Counted from the stretch's first letter, positions 1-5,347 are shown. The stretch: 5,347 nt of DNA from Candidatus Thalassarchaeaceae archaeon (GCA_029250425.1 JAQXFF010000072.1:1-5347); one strand, 5' to 3'. Notes: generated by a model from the sequence alone, not told the origin. Numbers and translations are program-made.

Positions 1-680
1 AGTTGATCCATGATACTGAACGCTTCATCCAATGGTAGGTTGGGCACATAGTGCAGGAGTCTGTTGTTGTCGAGAACCAGAACCGCATCCGCTTCTTGGC
101 GTAGGGCTTCCAACCCTTCCAAAGCGCGCAACATTCTCTGGCGTCTTTCCACCTGGAACGGTGTTGTGACCACAGCGACCACGAGTGCACCAGCTCGCTT
201 GGCTTCTTCAGCGACAACCGGCGCAATTCCAGTACCGGTTCCACCGCCCAATCCAGCGGTGATGAAGACGAGGTCCGCTCCAGAGACGATCTGTGTAATC
301 ACGTCACGCCCAGCCTCTGCACATTTGCGTCCAGTGGAAGGGTCTCCACCTGCACCCAATCCGCGAGTGATGTGTCGTCCAACCAGCAATTTTTGCAAAG
401 CTCGAGTATGATCTAGATGTTGCTTGTCGGTGTTGATGGCGACTGTGATGGCGCCTTCCACACCAAGGTGAGTGATTCTGTTCATTGTGTTGTTTCCTGA
501 ACCACCACAACCACAGATGAGAATTCGTGGATCTGGTACGCCAAATGTGGTCACATCTTCGTTGAGCAATGCTGTCGATTGCTTACCATCCAAATCACGT
601 TTCAACTCGCCCACCAAATCCTCGTAGGCTTTGCCAAGAGTGCTTCCAGACCCTTGACCCGTTACTTGTCCCCCATCCAT
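1..680 (-). CDS. ftsZ: Cell division GTPase FtsZ, N-terminal part (C-terminus off the left edge)
   Basis: This gene encodes the tubulin-like GTPase that polymerises into the cytokinetic ring at mid-cell. Translation of the minus strand gives 226 residues before the window ends. A roughly 50-residue N-terminal extension leads to the nucleotide loop GCGGSGNNT (57-65) in the FtsZ form GxGGxGxNxxNR. INTDKQ follows at 82-87, then the tubulin signature GLGGGTGTG (143-151) that binds GTP phosphates, then TTPFQVE (172-178) and LDNNRLL (203-209). The catalytic T7 loop lies beyond the edge. The start chosen is ATG at 680, preceded by a GGTGG Shine-Dalgarno; an in-frame stop lies at 710-708, and two in-frame GTGs (692, 689) are weaker alternatives. 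Euryarchaea usually carry FtsZ1 and FtsZ2, and I cannot say which this is. The gene is transcribed away from the tRNA and ribosomal protein genes. Where many FtsZs have Gly after the PFxxE glutamate, this one has Arg179. The family assignment is certain. Confidence 0.96.
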   Translation of the reverse strand, partial: MDGGQVTGQGSGSTLGKAYEDLVGELKRDLDGKQSTALLNEDVTTFGVPDPRILICGCGGSGNNTMNRITHLGVEGAITVAINTDKQHLDHTRALQKLLVGRHITRGLGAGGDPSTGRKCAEAGRDVITQIVSGADLVFITAGLGGGTGTGIAPVVAEEAKRAGALVVAVVTTPFQVERRQRMLRALEGLEALRQEADAVLVLDNNRLLHYVPNLPLDEAFSIMDQ

Positions 681-727
681 GGTATCCACCACCGGTTTTA
701 CCCGTATTCATGAGTTCGTCTTTCAAC

Positions 728-737
728 ACATATTAAT
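728..737 (-). promoter_or_regulatory. Candidate TATA box for ftsZ
   Basis: Read on the minus strand, an A/T-rich TTAATAT element lies at about 735-729, some 50 bases upstream of the ftsZ ATG at 680. Initiation about 26 bases downstream would give a leader of roughly 25 bases containing the GGTGG ribosome-binding site. It is the best TATA-like element in this spacer, but it is assigned by position and composition only. Confidence 0.35.
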
Positions 738-808
738 CATCGTGGTGGACTGCTGCTATTGAGTGCGAATTCACGACCTAGTTTGGAAGTCCGAATTGTT
801 GCGCTAAT

Positions 809-818
809 CACAAATAGC
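809..818 (+). promoter_or_regulatory. Candidate TATA box for tRNA-Tyr
   Basis: A weak A-rich element (CACAAATAG) is centred about 27 bases before the first tRNA nucleotide at 842, the distance expected for an archaeal TATA box if transcription starts at or very near the mature 5' end. The match to the TTTATATA consensus is poor, so this rests mainly on position. Confidence 0.28.
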
Positions 819-841
819 CGAGTACGATGGGCGGTTCAAAC

Positions 842-953
842 CCGAGCGTAGCATAGCCTGGCCAATGCACCTGACTGTAGACGTGAAATTCACGGTTGTA
901 GACAAAAGGCAGCCATCAGGGAATCGCTGGTTCAAATCCGGCCGCTCGGACCA
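842..953 (+). tRNA. tRNA-Tyr (anticodon GUA) with 34-nt intron and encoded CCA
   Basis: All four arms fold. The acceptor CCGAGCG (842-848) pairs with CGCTCGG (943-949). The D stem is GCAT/ATGC (851-854/865-868) with a loop holding the conserved GG at 860-861. The anticodon stem is CCTGA/TCAGG (870-874/916-920). The T stem is GCTGG/CCGGC (926-930/938-942) around the loop TTCAAAT. The variable loop is 5 nt (921-925). The anticodon is GTA at 877-879, after T33 and before G37. The first pair is C1:G72 with discriminator A950, the archaeal tyrosine identity pattern. CCA is encoded at 951-953. The anticodon loop is interrupted after position 37 by an intron, 881-914. The spliced body is 75 nt plus CCA. 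It lies between divergent ftsZ and rpl15e. A tRNA is well supported by the pairing, and tyrosine identity by anticodon plus C1:G72. Confidence 0.96.
881..914 (+). other. tRNA-Tyr intron with bulge-helix-bulge splice sites
   Basis: The intron lies between G37 (880) and A38 (915). The precursor forms the motif recognised by the archaeal splicing endonuclease. The central four-pair helix is CTGT (875-878) with GCAG (909-912), including one U-G wobble. It is flanked by three-base bulges AG|A (879-881) and CC|A (913-915), each cut after its second base, and these cuts restore a seven-base anticodon loop exactly. Inside is an inverted repeat CGTGAA-A-TTCACG (882-894) that can form its own hairpin. 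No extended helix abuts the 5' bulge, so the motif is of the relaxed type. No C/D-box guide motifs were seen. Confidence 0.88.
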
Positions 954-958
954 TTTCC

Positions 959-985
959 CTCCCTACGGGAGTCTTTCTGATTTAG
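959..985 (+). terminator. Possible tRNA-Tyr terminator hairpin
   Basis: Six bases after the encoded CCA, CTCCC (959-963) can pair with GGGAG (967-971) around a three-base loop. A T-rich stretch with several interruptions follows (TCTTTCTGATTT). Archaeal termination relies mostly on T-tracts, and this one is broken up, so it may be a weak terminator or simply a structured trailer. Confidence 0.35.
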
Positions 986-993
986 CGGGACGC

Positions 994-1001
994 TCATATA
1001 G
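994..1001 (+). promoter_or_regulatory. Candidate TATA box for rpl15e
   Basis: TCATATA at 994-1000 lies about 41-47 bases before the rpl15e ATG. Initiation some 26 bases downstream would give a leader of about 15-20 bases that still includes the Shine-Dalgarno at 1030-1036. Distance and composition fit; no other evidence is available. Confidence 0.4.
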
Positions 1002-1040
1002 GGGGAGCAGGTCGGCGGAACGCTCCAAAGGGTGACTACC

Positions 1041-1631
1041 ATGGCACGTTCACTACACCACGCTGTCCGAGAGACATGGAAGAGACCCAAAGATGGCCTT
1101 CCTACCGACCACCGTCGTAACCGTATGGTAGAGTGGCGCCGTGAGCCAGTCATCCACCGAATCGAGCGCCCAACTCGCTTGGACGCAGCACGCCGCATGG
1201 GCTACAAGGCCAAGCAGGGCGTTGTCATGGTTCGAACTCGCGTTCGCCGTGGTGGATTGCGTAAGTCCAAAATCAACATGAAGCGAAAGCCGAGCAAGAT
1301 GGGTATGAAGAAAATCACCATGGCCAAGAGCATTCAGCGCATCGCAGAAGAGCGTGTTGCACGCAAATTCCCGAATCTTGAGGTTCTCAACTCGTATTGG
1401 GTTGGCGAAGATGGAAAGAACAAGTTCTACGAATGCATCCTCATCGATCCAAGCCATCCAGCGATTCAGAACGATAAGCAACTAGGATGGGTTACTGCGA
1501 ACCGCCACTCTGGCCGTGCATACCGTGGTAAGACCAGCGCTGGTAAGCGCGGTCGTGGTCTGCACAACAAGGGTAAGGGCGCTGAAAAACTCCGCCCTTC
1601 ACTCAAGGCAAACCAAAATCGTGGCAAGTAA
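1041..1631 (+). CDS. rpl15e: Large-subunit ribosomal protein eL15 (L15e)
   Basis: This is a 196-residue structural protein of the 50S subunit that binds 23S rRNA. eL15 is found in archaea and eukaryotes, not bacteria. The protein is strongly basic and matches the family along its full length: an RETWKRP segment near the N-terminus, the YKAKQG and TRVRRGGLRK rRNA-binding stretches, then the highly conserved IQRIAEER, FPNLEVLNSYWVGEDG and DPSHPAIQND blocks. It ends in a basic tail containing RAYRGKTSAGKRGRGL. Archaeal eL15 is typically about 190-200 residues, so it is complete. The start is ATG 1041, with an AGGGTGA Shine-Dalgarno (1030-1036) at good spacing. A GTG at 1032 would add three residues but lies inside that ribosome-binding site. 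The gene follows tRNA-Tyr and probably has its own promoter. Confidence 0.98.
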   Translation: MARSLHHAVRETWKRPKDGLPTDHRRNRMVEWRREPVIHRIERPTRLDAARRMGYKAKQGVVMVRTRVRRGGLRKSKINMKRKPSKMGMKKITMAKSIQRIAEERVARKFPNLEVLNSYWVGEDGKNKFYECILIDPSHPAIQNDKQLGWVTANRHSGRAYRGKTSAGKRGRGLHNKGKGAEKLRPSLKANQNRGK

Positions 1632-1645
1632 GCCTGATTTCAGGC
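1632..1645 (+). other. Small hairpin directly after rpl15e
   Basis: GCCTG (1632-1636) and CAGGC (1641-1645) form a perfect five-pair stem with an ATTT loop, starting at the base after the rpl15e stop codon. No T-tract follows, so it may be a 3'-end stabiliser or partial terminator rather than a clean stop. It sits in the 51-base spacer before the PRC-barrel gene. Confidence 0.4.
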
Positions 1646-1682
1646 CCAAGGTTGATGGACGACCCCGCTTCACCGCATTTCG

Positions 1683-1946
1683 ATGGGCGAAGCTGTTGCA
1701 TCCGAACTTCGCGGTATGCCAGTCATTTTACCCAATGGTCGTTTTCTTGGTACAGTTCACGATATGGTGGTCGATTCAGACGAATGGACCTGTACACATT
1801 TGTTCGTCACGAACCCGCCTGCTGAATTGGTTGAAGATCGCATTCATATCGCCATTCCATGGAGATGGATTCGAGCGGTCGAAGATGTCATCCTATTGCG
1901 TTGGTTTCCACCAACACCCATTCCTCGTGAACCAGTGAACCCTTGA
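1683..1946 (+). CDS. Small PRC-barrel domain protein (possible CdpB-like division factor)
   Basis: This 87-residue soluble protein is essentially one PRC-barrel, a small beta-barrel named after the H subunit of photosynthetic reaction centres. The N-terminal half (8-42) shows the pattern ELRGMPV-NGRFLGTVHDMVVD-----THLFV. The C-terminal half has IPWRWIRAVEDVILL, matching the usual IPW--V--V-D-VIL ending. No signal peptide or membrane segment is visible. The start is ATG 1683: an in-frame stop at 1653 leaves no earlier ATG, and an internal Met12 would cut into the first strand. No good Shine-Dalgarno precedes it, so it may depend on translation from rpl15e upstream. The exact role is unknown. 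In haloarchaea, PRC-barrel proteins CdpB1 and CdpB2 act in FtsZ-based division, and ftsZ lies about 1 kb away, but the family is broad, so that link is inference. Confidence 0.85.
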   Translation: MGEAVASELRGMPVILPNGRFLGTVHDMVVDSDEWTCTHLFVTNPPAELVEDRIHIAIPWRWIRAVEDVILLRWFPPTPIPREPVNP

Positions 1947-1952
1947 AATGGA

Positions 1953-1967
1953 ATGGGGTTTCCCCGT
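1953..1967 (+). other. GGGG-TTT-CCCC inverted repeat after the PRC-barrel gene
   Basis: ATGGGG (1953-1958) pairs with CCCCGT (1962-1967) around a TTT loop, giving six pairs including one T-G wobble. It lies just after the PRC-barrel stop codon and could mark the 3' end of that transcript. There is no T-tract behind it. Confidence 0.35.
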
Positions 1968-1980
1968 GACAATAGGGCGC

Positions 1981-1998
1981 TGCCTGCGAAAGCGGGCG
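1981..1998 (+). other. GAAA-tetraloop hairpin upstream of rnz
   Basis: GCCTGC (1982-1987) pairs with GCGGGC (1992-1997), with one T-G wobble, around GAAA, a GNRA-type tetraloop; T1981-G1998 can add a seventh pair. It lies about 29 bases before the rnz ATG. It is either part of the leader of rnz or the 3' end of the preceding transcript, with only a modest T-rich stretch (GTTCTGTTGATTT) after it. Confidence 0.5.
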
Positions 1999-2026
1999 TC
2001 GTTCTGTTGATTTGCGAGGAATTACC

Positions 2027-3133
2027 ATGTTTGAGTTACACGTGTTGGGTACGTCAAGTGCTCGTTTTGCCCATGGCCGTTCAGTCTCAGGCTCAGTGCT
2101 GAACACACCTGGTGGCTTGGCCCTCATCGATTGCGGCGAAGGCATGCAGAAGCGAATGATGGATCACAATCGCGCGCTCAAATCGAGTGGTCTTGAAAAC
2201 CGCACACGAATTTCACGCATACGCGCGATTTTTCTGACTCACGGACATTTGGACCACACCTGGGGTTTGCTACCATTGTTGCAAACTCTGGATTTAGATG
2301 GCCGCCGAAATCCCATGGTCATCGTGGGACCTTCTACGCGTGAAGCCATTGATTGGGCAATCCAACACCCGGGTGAAGCTCCACCAGAAAGCAGTGGAAT
2401 TTCCCCAACCGACCTCGCCATTCTGTTTTCACAGTGGCAAGCCATTGGCACCAAGGATGAGGAATCATCCTACACGATTGATTGGGTTCTCATTCCCATC
2501 AATGACGATCAGCCATTCAAATCTCCGCTTCAACCTCTTGAAGGTGTCACTGTGACCATCGTACCAACCCATCATGGTGTTCCATCCTGTGGTTACCATT
2601 TTGAGACAAGTCGCAAACAAGGGCGCTTTGACAGAGAACGTGCTGCACAATTGGGACTATCTGATGCACAAGTTGGACAACTTGCGCAAGGTCAAGATTT
2701 GATGGTCAATGGTGAATCTCTAACAGCAGCGAGTTTCCGTGGTGAATCACGCCCCGGATGTAGCCTAATGGTGAGTGGGGATACTGCACATGGCCCCATT
2801 GGATTCGATTCAACAAATTTACCCAGTTCGCCTCAACTCTTGCTTCATGAAGCGACATTTCTGGCGGATCAACAGGAAAAGGCTACTCAATACCACCATT
2901 CGACTGCAGCAGATGCTGCTCGCCATGCGACCTCATGCAAAGCATCAGCATTGGCATTGACACATTATTCGAGTCGAATTGAGCGACTTGCTTTATCGGT
3001 GAGCGAAGCTCGTGAGCACTTCTCTGGAGGTGTCGCAGCCACACTGGATGGAGATTGGTTTGGGATTGATGCAAATGGCGATGTATCACACCATGTTCGC
3101 GTCGAAAATGGCTGGAACAAGAAGAATCTGTGA
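2027..3133 (+). CDS. rnz: RNase Z (tRNase Z), metallo-beta-lactamase fold tRNA 3'-processing endonuclease
   Basis: This 368-residue cytoplasmic zinc endonuclease is predicted to remove 3' trailers from precursor tRNAs. Family motifs appear in order: LGTSSA (7-12); DCGEGMQ (35-41); the metal-binding THGHLDH (71-77) followed by WGLLPLL; THHGVPSCGY (181-190); the AQGQDL segment (220-225) that precedes SRPG; SGDT (250-253) with ligand Asp252; LLLHEATF (271-278); HSTAADAARHA (291-301); and LTHYSSR (311-317). All expected metal and catalytic positions are present. It is longer than the usual ~300-320 residues, mainly from added sequence around 95-175. The loop that reads PxKxRN in many RNase Zs is FAHGRS here (14-19). 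ATG 2027 was chosen because GAGG (2016-2019) sits seven bases before it; the in-frame TTG at 2012 overlaps that site. A tRNA gene lies upstream. A related hydrolase is possible, but the motif set is distinctive. Confidence 0.93.
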   Translation: MFELHVLGTSSARFAHGRSVSGSVLNTPGGLALIDCGEGMQKRMMDHNRALKSSGLENRTRISRIRAIFLTHGHLDHTWGLLPLLQTLDLDGRRNPMVIVGPSTREAIDWAIQHPGEAPPESSGISPTDLAILFSQWQAIGTKDEESSYTIDWVLIPINDDQPFKSPLQPLEGVTVTIVPTHHGVPSCGYHFETSRKQGRFDRERAAQLGLSDAQVGQLAQGQDLMVNGESLTAASFRGESRPGCSLMVSGDTAHGPIGFDSTNLPSSPQLLLHEATFLADQQEKATQYHHSTAADAARHATSCKASALALTHYSSRIERLALSVSEAREHFSGGVAATLDGDWFGIDANGDVSHHVRVENGWNKKNL

Positions 3134-3157
3134 TACACTGTCATGGGCGACCTTCAA

Positions 3158-3164
3158 AGGTGAT
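3158..3164 (+). promoter_or_regulatory. Strong but distant Shine-Dalgarno (AGGTGAT)
   Basis: AGGTGAT is a near-perfect anti-Shine-Dalgarno match but ends 17 bases before the ATG at 3182, farther than the usual 5-9. The only in-frame alternatives are blocked: TGA at 3161 closes the frame and TTG 3164 overlaps the site itself. A six-codon reading frame (ATG 3143 to TGA 3163) ends on this element. Confidence 0.4.
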
Positions 3165-3181
3165 TGAATCAAGCGGTCGAT

Positions 3182-5347
3182 ATGCGACGCGCACGTGTGG
3201 TACTTTTCCTCGTCACACTTCTGGTCATGTCTACTCTTCCACTAGGTTCTGCTAGTGAAGGACGCTCTACGGTATGCGGTACGACAGACATGGGTACAAT
3301 GCCCGACCCGATTCTCATTTCTGACCAAGAATGTGAAAAGATTTCATTGGGAACATTGGCGCCGGGAACCATCGTGGAATTTGATGTTACAGGTGATGTC
3401 AATTTTGATTTCCTCGTGTTTAGAAACGCTGCACTGCAAGTCTACGCAAACGATCAATCCTACCGCTCCGCATCTTATTGGGCAGAGGATACTGTGTTTG
3501 AGAATATGGTTGGTACTGCTCGTTGGCATTGGACTGTGCCGGCAGATGAGAGTGAGATGAACTGGTATGTCGTCCTCGATAATTTGGCACATCCGGGTGA
3601 CGAAGGCCAGGGTGCGCAGGGTGGTAGTTCACTACAGGTAAGCATCGATATCTCATTCCCTGCTCAGAGTTATTGGACAATTCATGATGATTTGATTGAT
3701 TTAGATGCCAACAGCCACACACAATTGGTCGATGAGAACCTTCTAAATCTCGATGAAGGGACTCAATTGTTAATCAATGCAATTCCATTGTCGGGTGAAC
3801 CAGATATCTTCCTTCTCACTGAGAATCAGCGAACCAGTTACCTCGGAGGAACCTCTCCCGAGTTCCGCATTACAGGTGCAGATCTTCTTCAGGTCACGAC
3901 CGAAGACAGTGTCGTTTGGATGGTTGATTCAACCTATGCCAATCAACCACTCTATCTCTATGCCGACAATGAAGCTGGGCCTGCAGGTGGTGGCGATGGC
4001 CAGGCGCCTGCAAGTTTCACAGTGATTGTAACTCTGTTACCCGTTTTGGATGCAACCATTACCAGTGATGCGGCAGAGACTGTGGATGTTGGCGATGTTG
4101 TGACACTTTCAGCTACGAATACACCCAATCTGTCCAATCAGGTCGACACTGGGGCCTATGAATGGGATTTGGATGGTGATGGTACCTTTGAGTTGACAGG
4201 CTCTACTGCCGATGTATCGTGGCCATATGAAGGGACTTTCACAGTGACCTTGCGGGTAAATGGTGTCGATGGACGTAGTGACACTTCCTCCGTATTGATT
4301 GATGTTGAAGACCAAACAAATCCAACACCAATCATCAATGGTGGTAACAACTTGATTCGCGGTTTTGATGAAACATTCACCATTACCAGTTCATCTTCCG
4401 ACAATTTTGCAATCAACCGGGAAGAATGGTATGCAGATAACCTCCTCATTCAGGCGGATTCTAGCACAGGAAACACGTTCACATACAGTTTCTCTTCTGC
4501 TGGAAATCACAGTGTTGAATTACGTGTGTTTGATTCAGCGAATTTATCTTCATCTCTCACAATCAATGTGACCGTCCAAGATCGCACATCTCCAATAATG
4601 GAGGCCATTACAGGACCGACCGATGTAATGGTCGGTGAAGAGAATACTTGGCGAATGAATGCCAGTGACCCGAATTCACCCGTACTTACCTGGTCTTGGG
4701 ATTTTGATCGTTCAGTCGATATGGATGAGGACGGAGATACCAAGAATGATGCTGAAGCCACAGGCGATTTGGTAAAGTGGACGTTCACCAAAGGCGGGGA
4801 TTACTCGATTACTTGCACAGTCACAAATGAGCAGGGACTCACATCTACCCGTGAATTGAATGTTCACGTTGAGGAACAAGAATCTTCATCTTCAGCAATC
4901 TTCGGACTGACGTATATCTTCCCGATTGGTGGACTGATTGGCGCCATTGTGGGCGGTGTATTCTTGGTTCGATGGATGAATCAGCGGCGCACACATCAGG
5001 AATTAATGGATGAAGAAGCCGCTCGAACCGCATCCGAAGAAAATGAAGCGGCTCGGGAACCAGATCATGAAGAACAACTGTCTATGTTCCAAAATCGAGG
5101 TGGTGCTTCCAGTGGATTCCAACGAGGAGGCGGGGATGAGATGGCACAAATTGCCGGTGTTGGAGCTGGATATGGAACTCGACAACAACCGGTACAAACC
5201 CAATCGAGTACCGTTGATGGTGATGCTTTACTCTCAGCGTTTGCAGAGCCTGATGTTGAACCCACTCCTGTAGCGGAACCTGAAGCAAAACCTGAACCTC
5301 AAACAGCTCCATCTGCAAGTGAGCGCGCTAGTGTTCTTTCCAGTGGG
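3182..5347 (+). CDS. Exported PKD-domain surface protein with C-terminal membrane anchor (3' end off the window)
   Basis: The frame runs 722 codons without a stop to the right edge. A signal peptide occupies about 1-24 (MRR, hydrophobic core, likely cleavage near GSA|SEG). C32 and C51 could form a disulfide. Two related beta-rich modules of no family I recognise span about 54-160 and 187-287, sharing DN-A-P and G-Q marks. Three PKD/Ig-like domains follow: 288-377 (with YEWDLDGDG at 326-334 and YEGTFTVTLRV), about 379-467, and about 471-563 (with WSWDFD at 504-509). One membrane helix (573-596) comes before basic RWMNQRR, so the tail (604-722) should be cytoplasmic. The tail is acidic, with Gly/Gln-rich and then Pro/Glu-rich low complexity. 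PKD domains commonly mediate surface protein or glycan contacts, but the function here is unknown. It starts 48 bases after rnz and may be cotranscribed with it. Confidence 0.9.
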   Translation, partial: MRRARVVLFLVTLLVMSTLPLGSASEGRSTVCGTTDMGTMPDPILISDQECEKISLGTLAPGTIVEFDVTGDVNFDFLVFRNAALQVYANDQSYRSASYWAEDTVFENMVGTARWHWTVPADESEMNWYVVLDNLAHPGDEGQGAQGGSSLQVSIDISFPAQSYWTIHDDLIDLDANSHTQLVDENLLNLDEGTQLLINAIPLSGEPDIFLLTENQRTSYLGGTSPEFRITGADLLQVTTEDSVVWMVDSTYANQPLYLYADNEAGPAGGGDGQAPASFTVIVTLLPVLDATITSDAAETVDVGDVVTLSATNTPNLSNQVDTGAYEWDLDGDGTFELTGSTADVSWPYEGTFTVTLRVNGVDGRSDTSSVLIDVEDQTNPTPIINGGNNLIRGFDETFTITSSSSDNFAINREEWYADNLLIQADSSTGNTFTYSFSSAGNHSVELRVFDSANLSSSLTINVTVQDRTSPIMEAITGPTDVMVGEENTWRMNASDPNSPVLTWSWDFDRSVDMDEDGDTKNDAEATGDLVKWTFTKGGDYSITCTVTNEQGLTSTRELNVHVEEQESSSSAIFGLTYIFPIGGLIGAIVGGVFLVRWMNQRRTHQELMDEEAARTASEENEAAREPDHEEQLSMFQNRGGASSGFQRGGGDEMAQIAGVGAGYGTRQQPVQTQSSTVDGDALLSAFAEPDVEPTPVAEPEAKPEPQTAPSASERASVLSSG

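Noticed and set aside
64..411. Plus-strand open frame of 115 codons
   Set aside because: It lies antisense to ftsZ, whose motifs are unmistakable. Its translation is low-complexity and resembles no family.
598..711. ATG at 711 on the minus strand with a short frame overlapping the ftsZ start
   Set aside because: It is out of frame with ftsZ, the peptide looks like nothing known, and the GGTGG site favours the ATG at 680.
829..844. A second tRNA T-arm-like sequence (GGTTCAAACCCG) directly upstream of tRNA-Tyr, resembling that gene's own T arm
   Set aside because: No five-pair T stem forms around it and no acceptor, D or anticodon arm can be found in 720-841. It overlaps the 5' end of tRNA-Tyr and is probably chance.
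881..914. C/D-box guide RNA inside the tRNA intron, as known for archaeal tRNA-Trp
   Set aside because: The intron is only 34 bases and has no recognisable C and D boxes.
1004..1026. GGAGC/GCTCC inverted repeat before rpl15e, considered as an autoregulatory leader
   Set aside because: It has a long 13-base loop, and most of it would lie upstream of the likely transcription start, so it is unlikely to be an RNA element.
1053..1481. Minus-strand open frame of 142 codons
   Set aside because: It lies entirely antisense to rpl15e, which matches its family from end to end.
1516..1938. Plus-strand frame of 140 codons overlapping rpl15e and the PRC-barrel gene
   Set aside because: It is a shadow frame: both overlapped genes have clear family signatures in other frames.

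Overview
The window looks archaeal. It carries a euryarchaeal-type FtsZ, ribosomal protein eL15 (a family absent from bacteria), a tRNA-Tyr split by a short intron at the canonical archaeal 37/38 site, and Shine-Dalgarno sequences of the GGTGA type. The roughly 50% G+C content, together with a large secreted PKD-domain protein having one C-terminal membrane anchor, would fit a marine Thermoplasmatota lineage such as Candidatus Poseidoniales (Marine Group II). That placement is inference and is not proven by the sequence.

Layout. Bases 1-680 on the minus strand hold the N-terminal 226 codons of ftsZ; the rest lies beyond the left edge. A divergent spacer (681-841) follows, with candidate promoters for ftsZ (leftward) and the tRNA (rightward). 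The intron-containing tRNA-Tyr(GUA), with an encoded CCA, occupies 842-953, followed by a small hairpin. Then come four plus-strand genes: rpl15e (1041-1631), a small PRC-barrel protein (1683-1946), an RNase Z-type metallo-beta-lactamase (2027-3133), and an exported multidomain PKD membrane protein (3182 to the right edge, open). Spacers between these four are 51, 80 and 48 bases, so cotranscription is possible, though a GAAA-capped hairpin sits before rnz.

How the genes relate. tRNA-Tyr, eL15 and RNase Z belong to translation and tRNA maturation. FtsZ and perhaps the PRC-barrel protein belong to cell division, since PRC-barrel proteins (CdpB1/CdpB2) are known partners in FtsZ-based division in haloarchaea. 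The PKD protein is a surface protein of unknown role. It has a signal peptide, two copies of an unassigned beta-rich module, three PKD/Ig-like domains, one membrane helix and a long low-complexity cytoplasmic tail. I see no mobile element, CRISPR array or defence system. The most unusual points are the tRNA intron architecture, the diverged substrate loop of RNase Z beside a CCA-encoding tRNA gene, the PRC-barrel gene near ftsZ, and the duplicated module in the surface protein.
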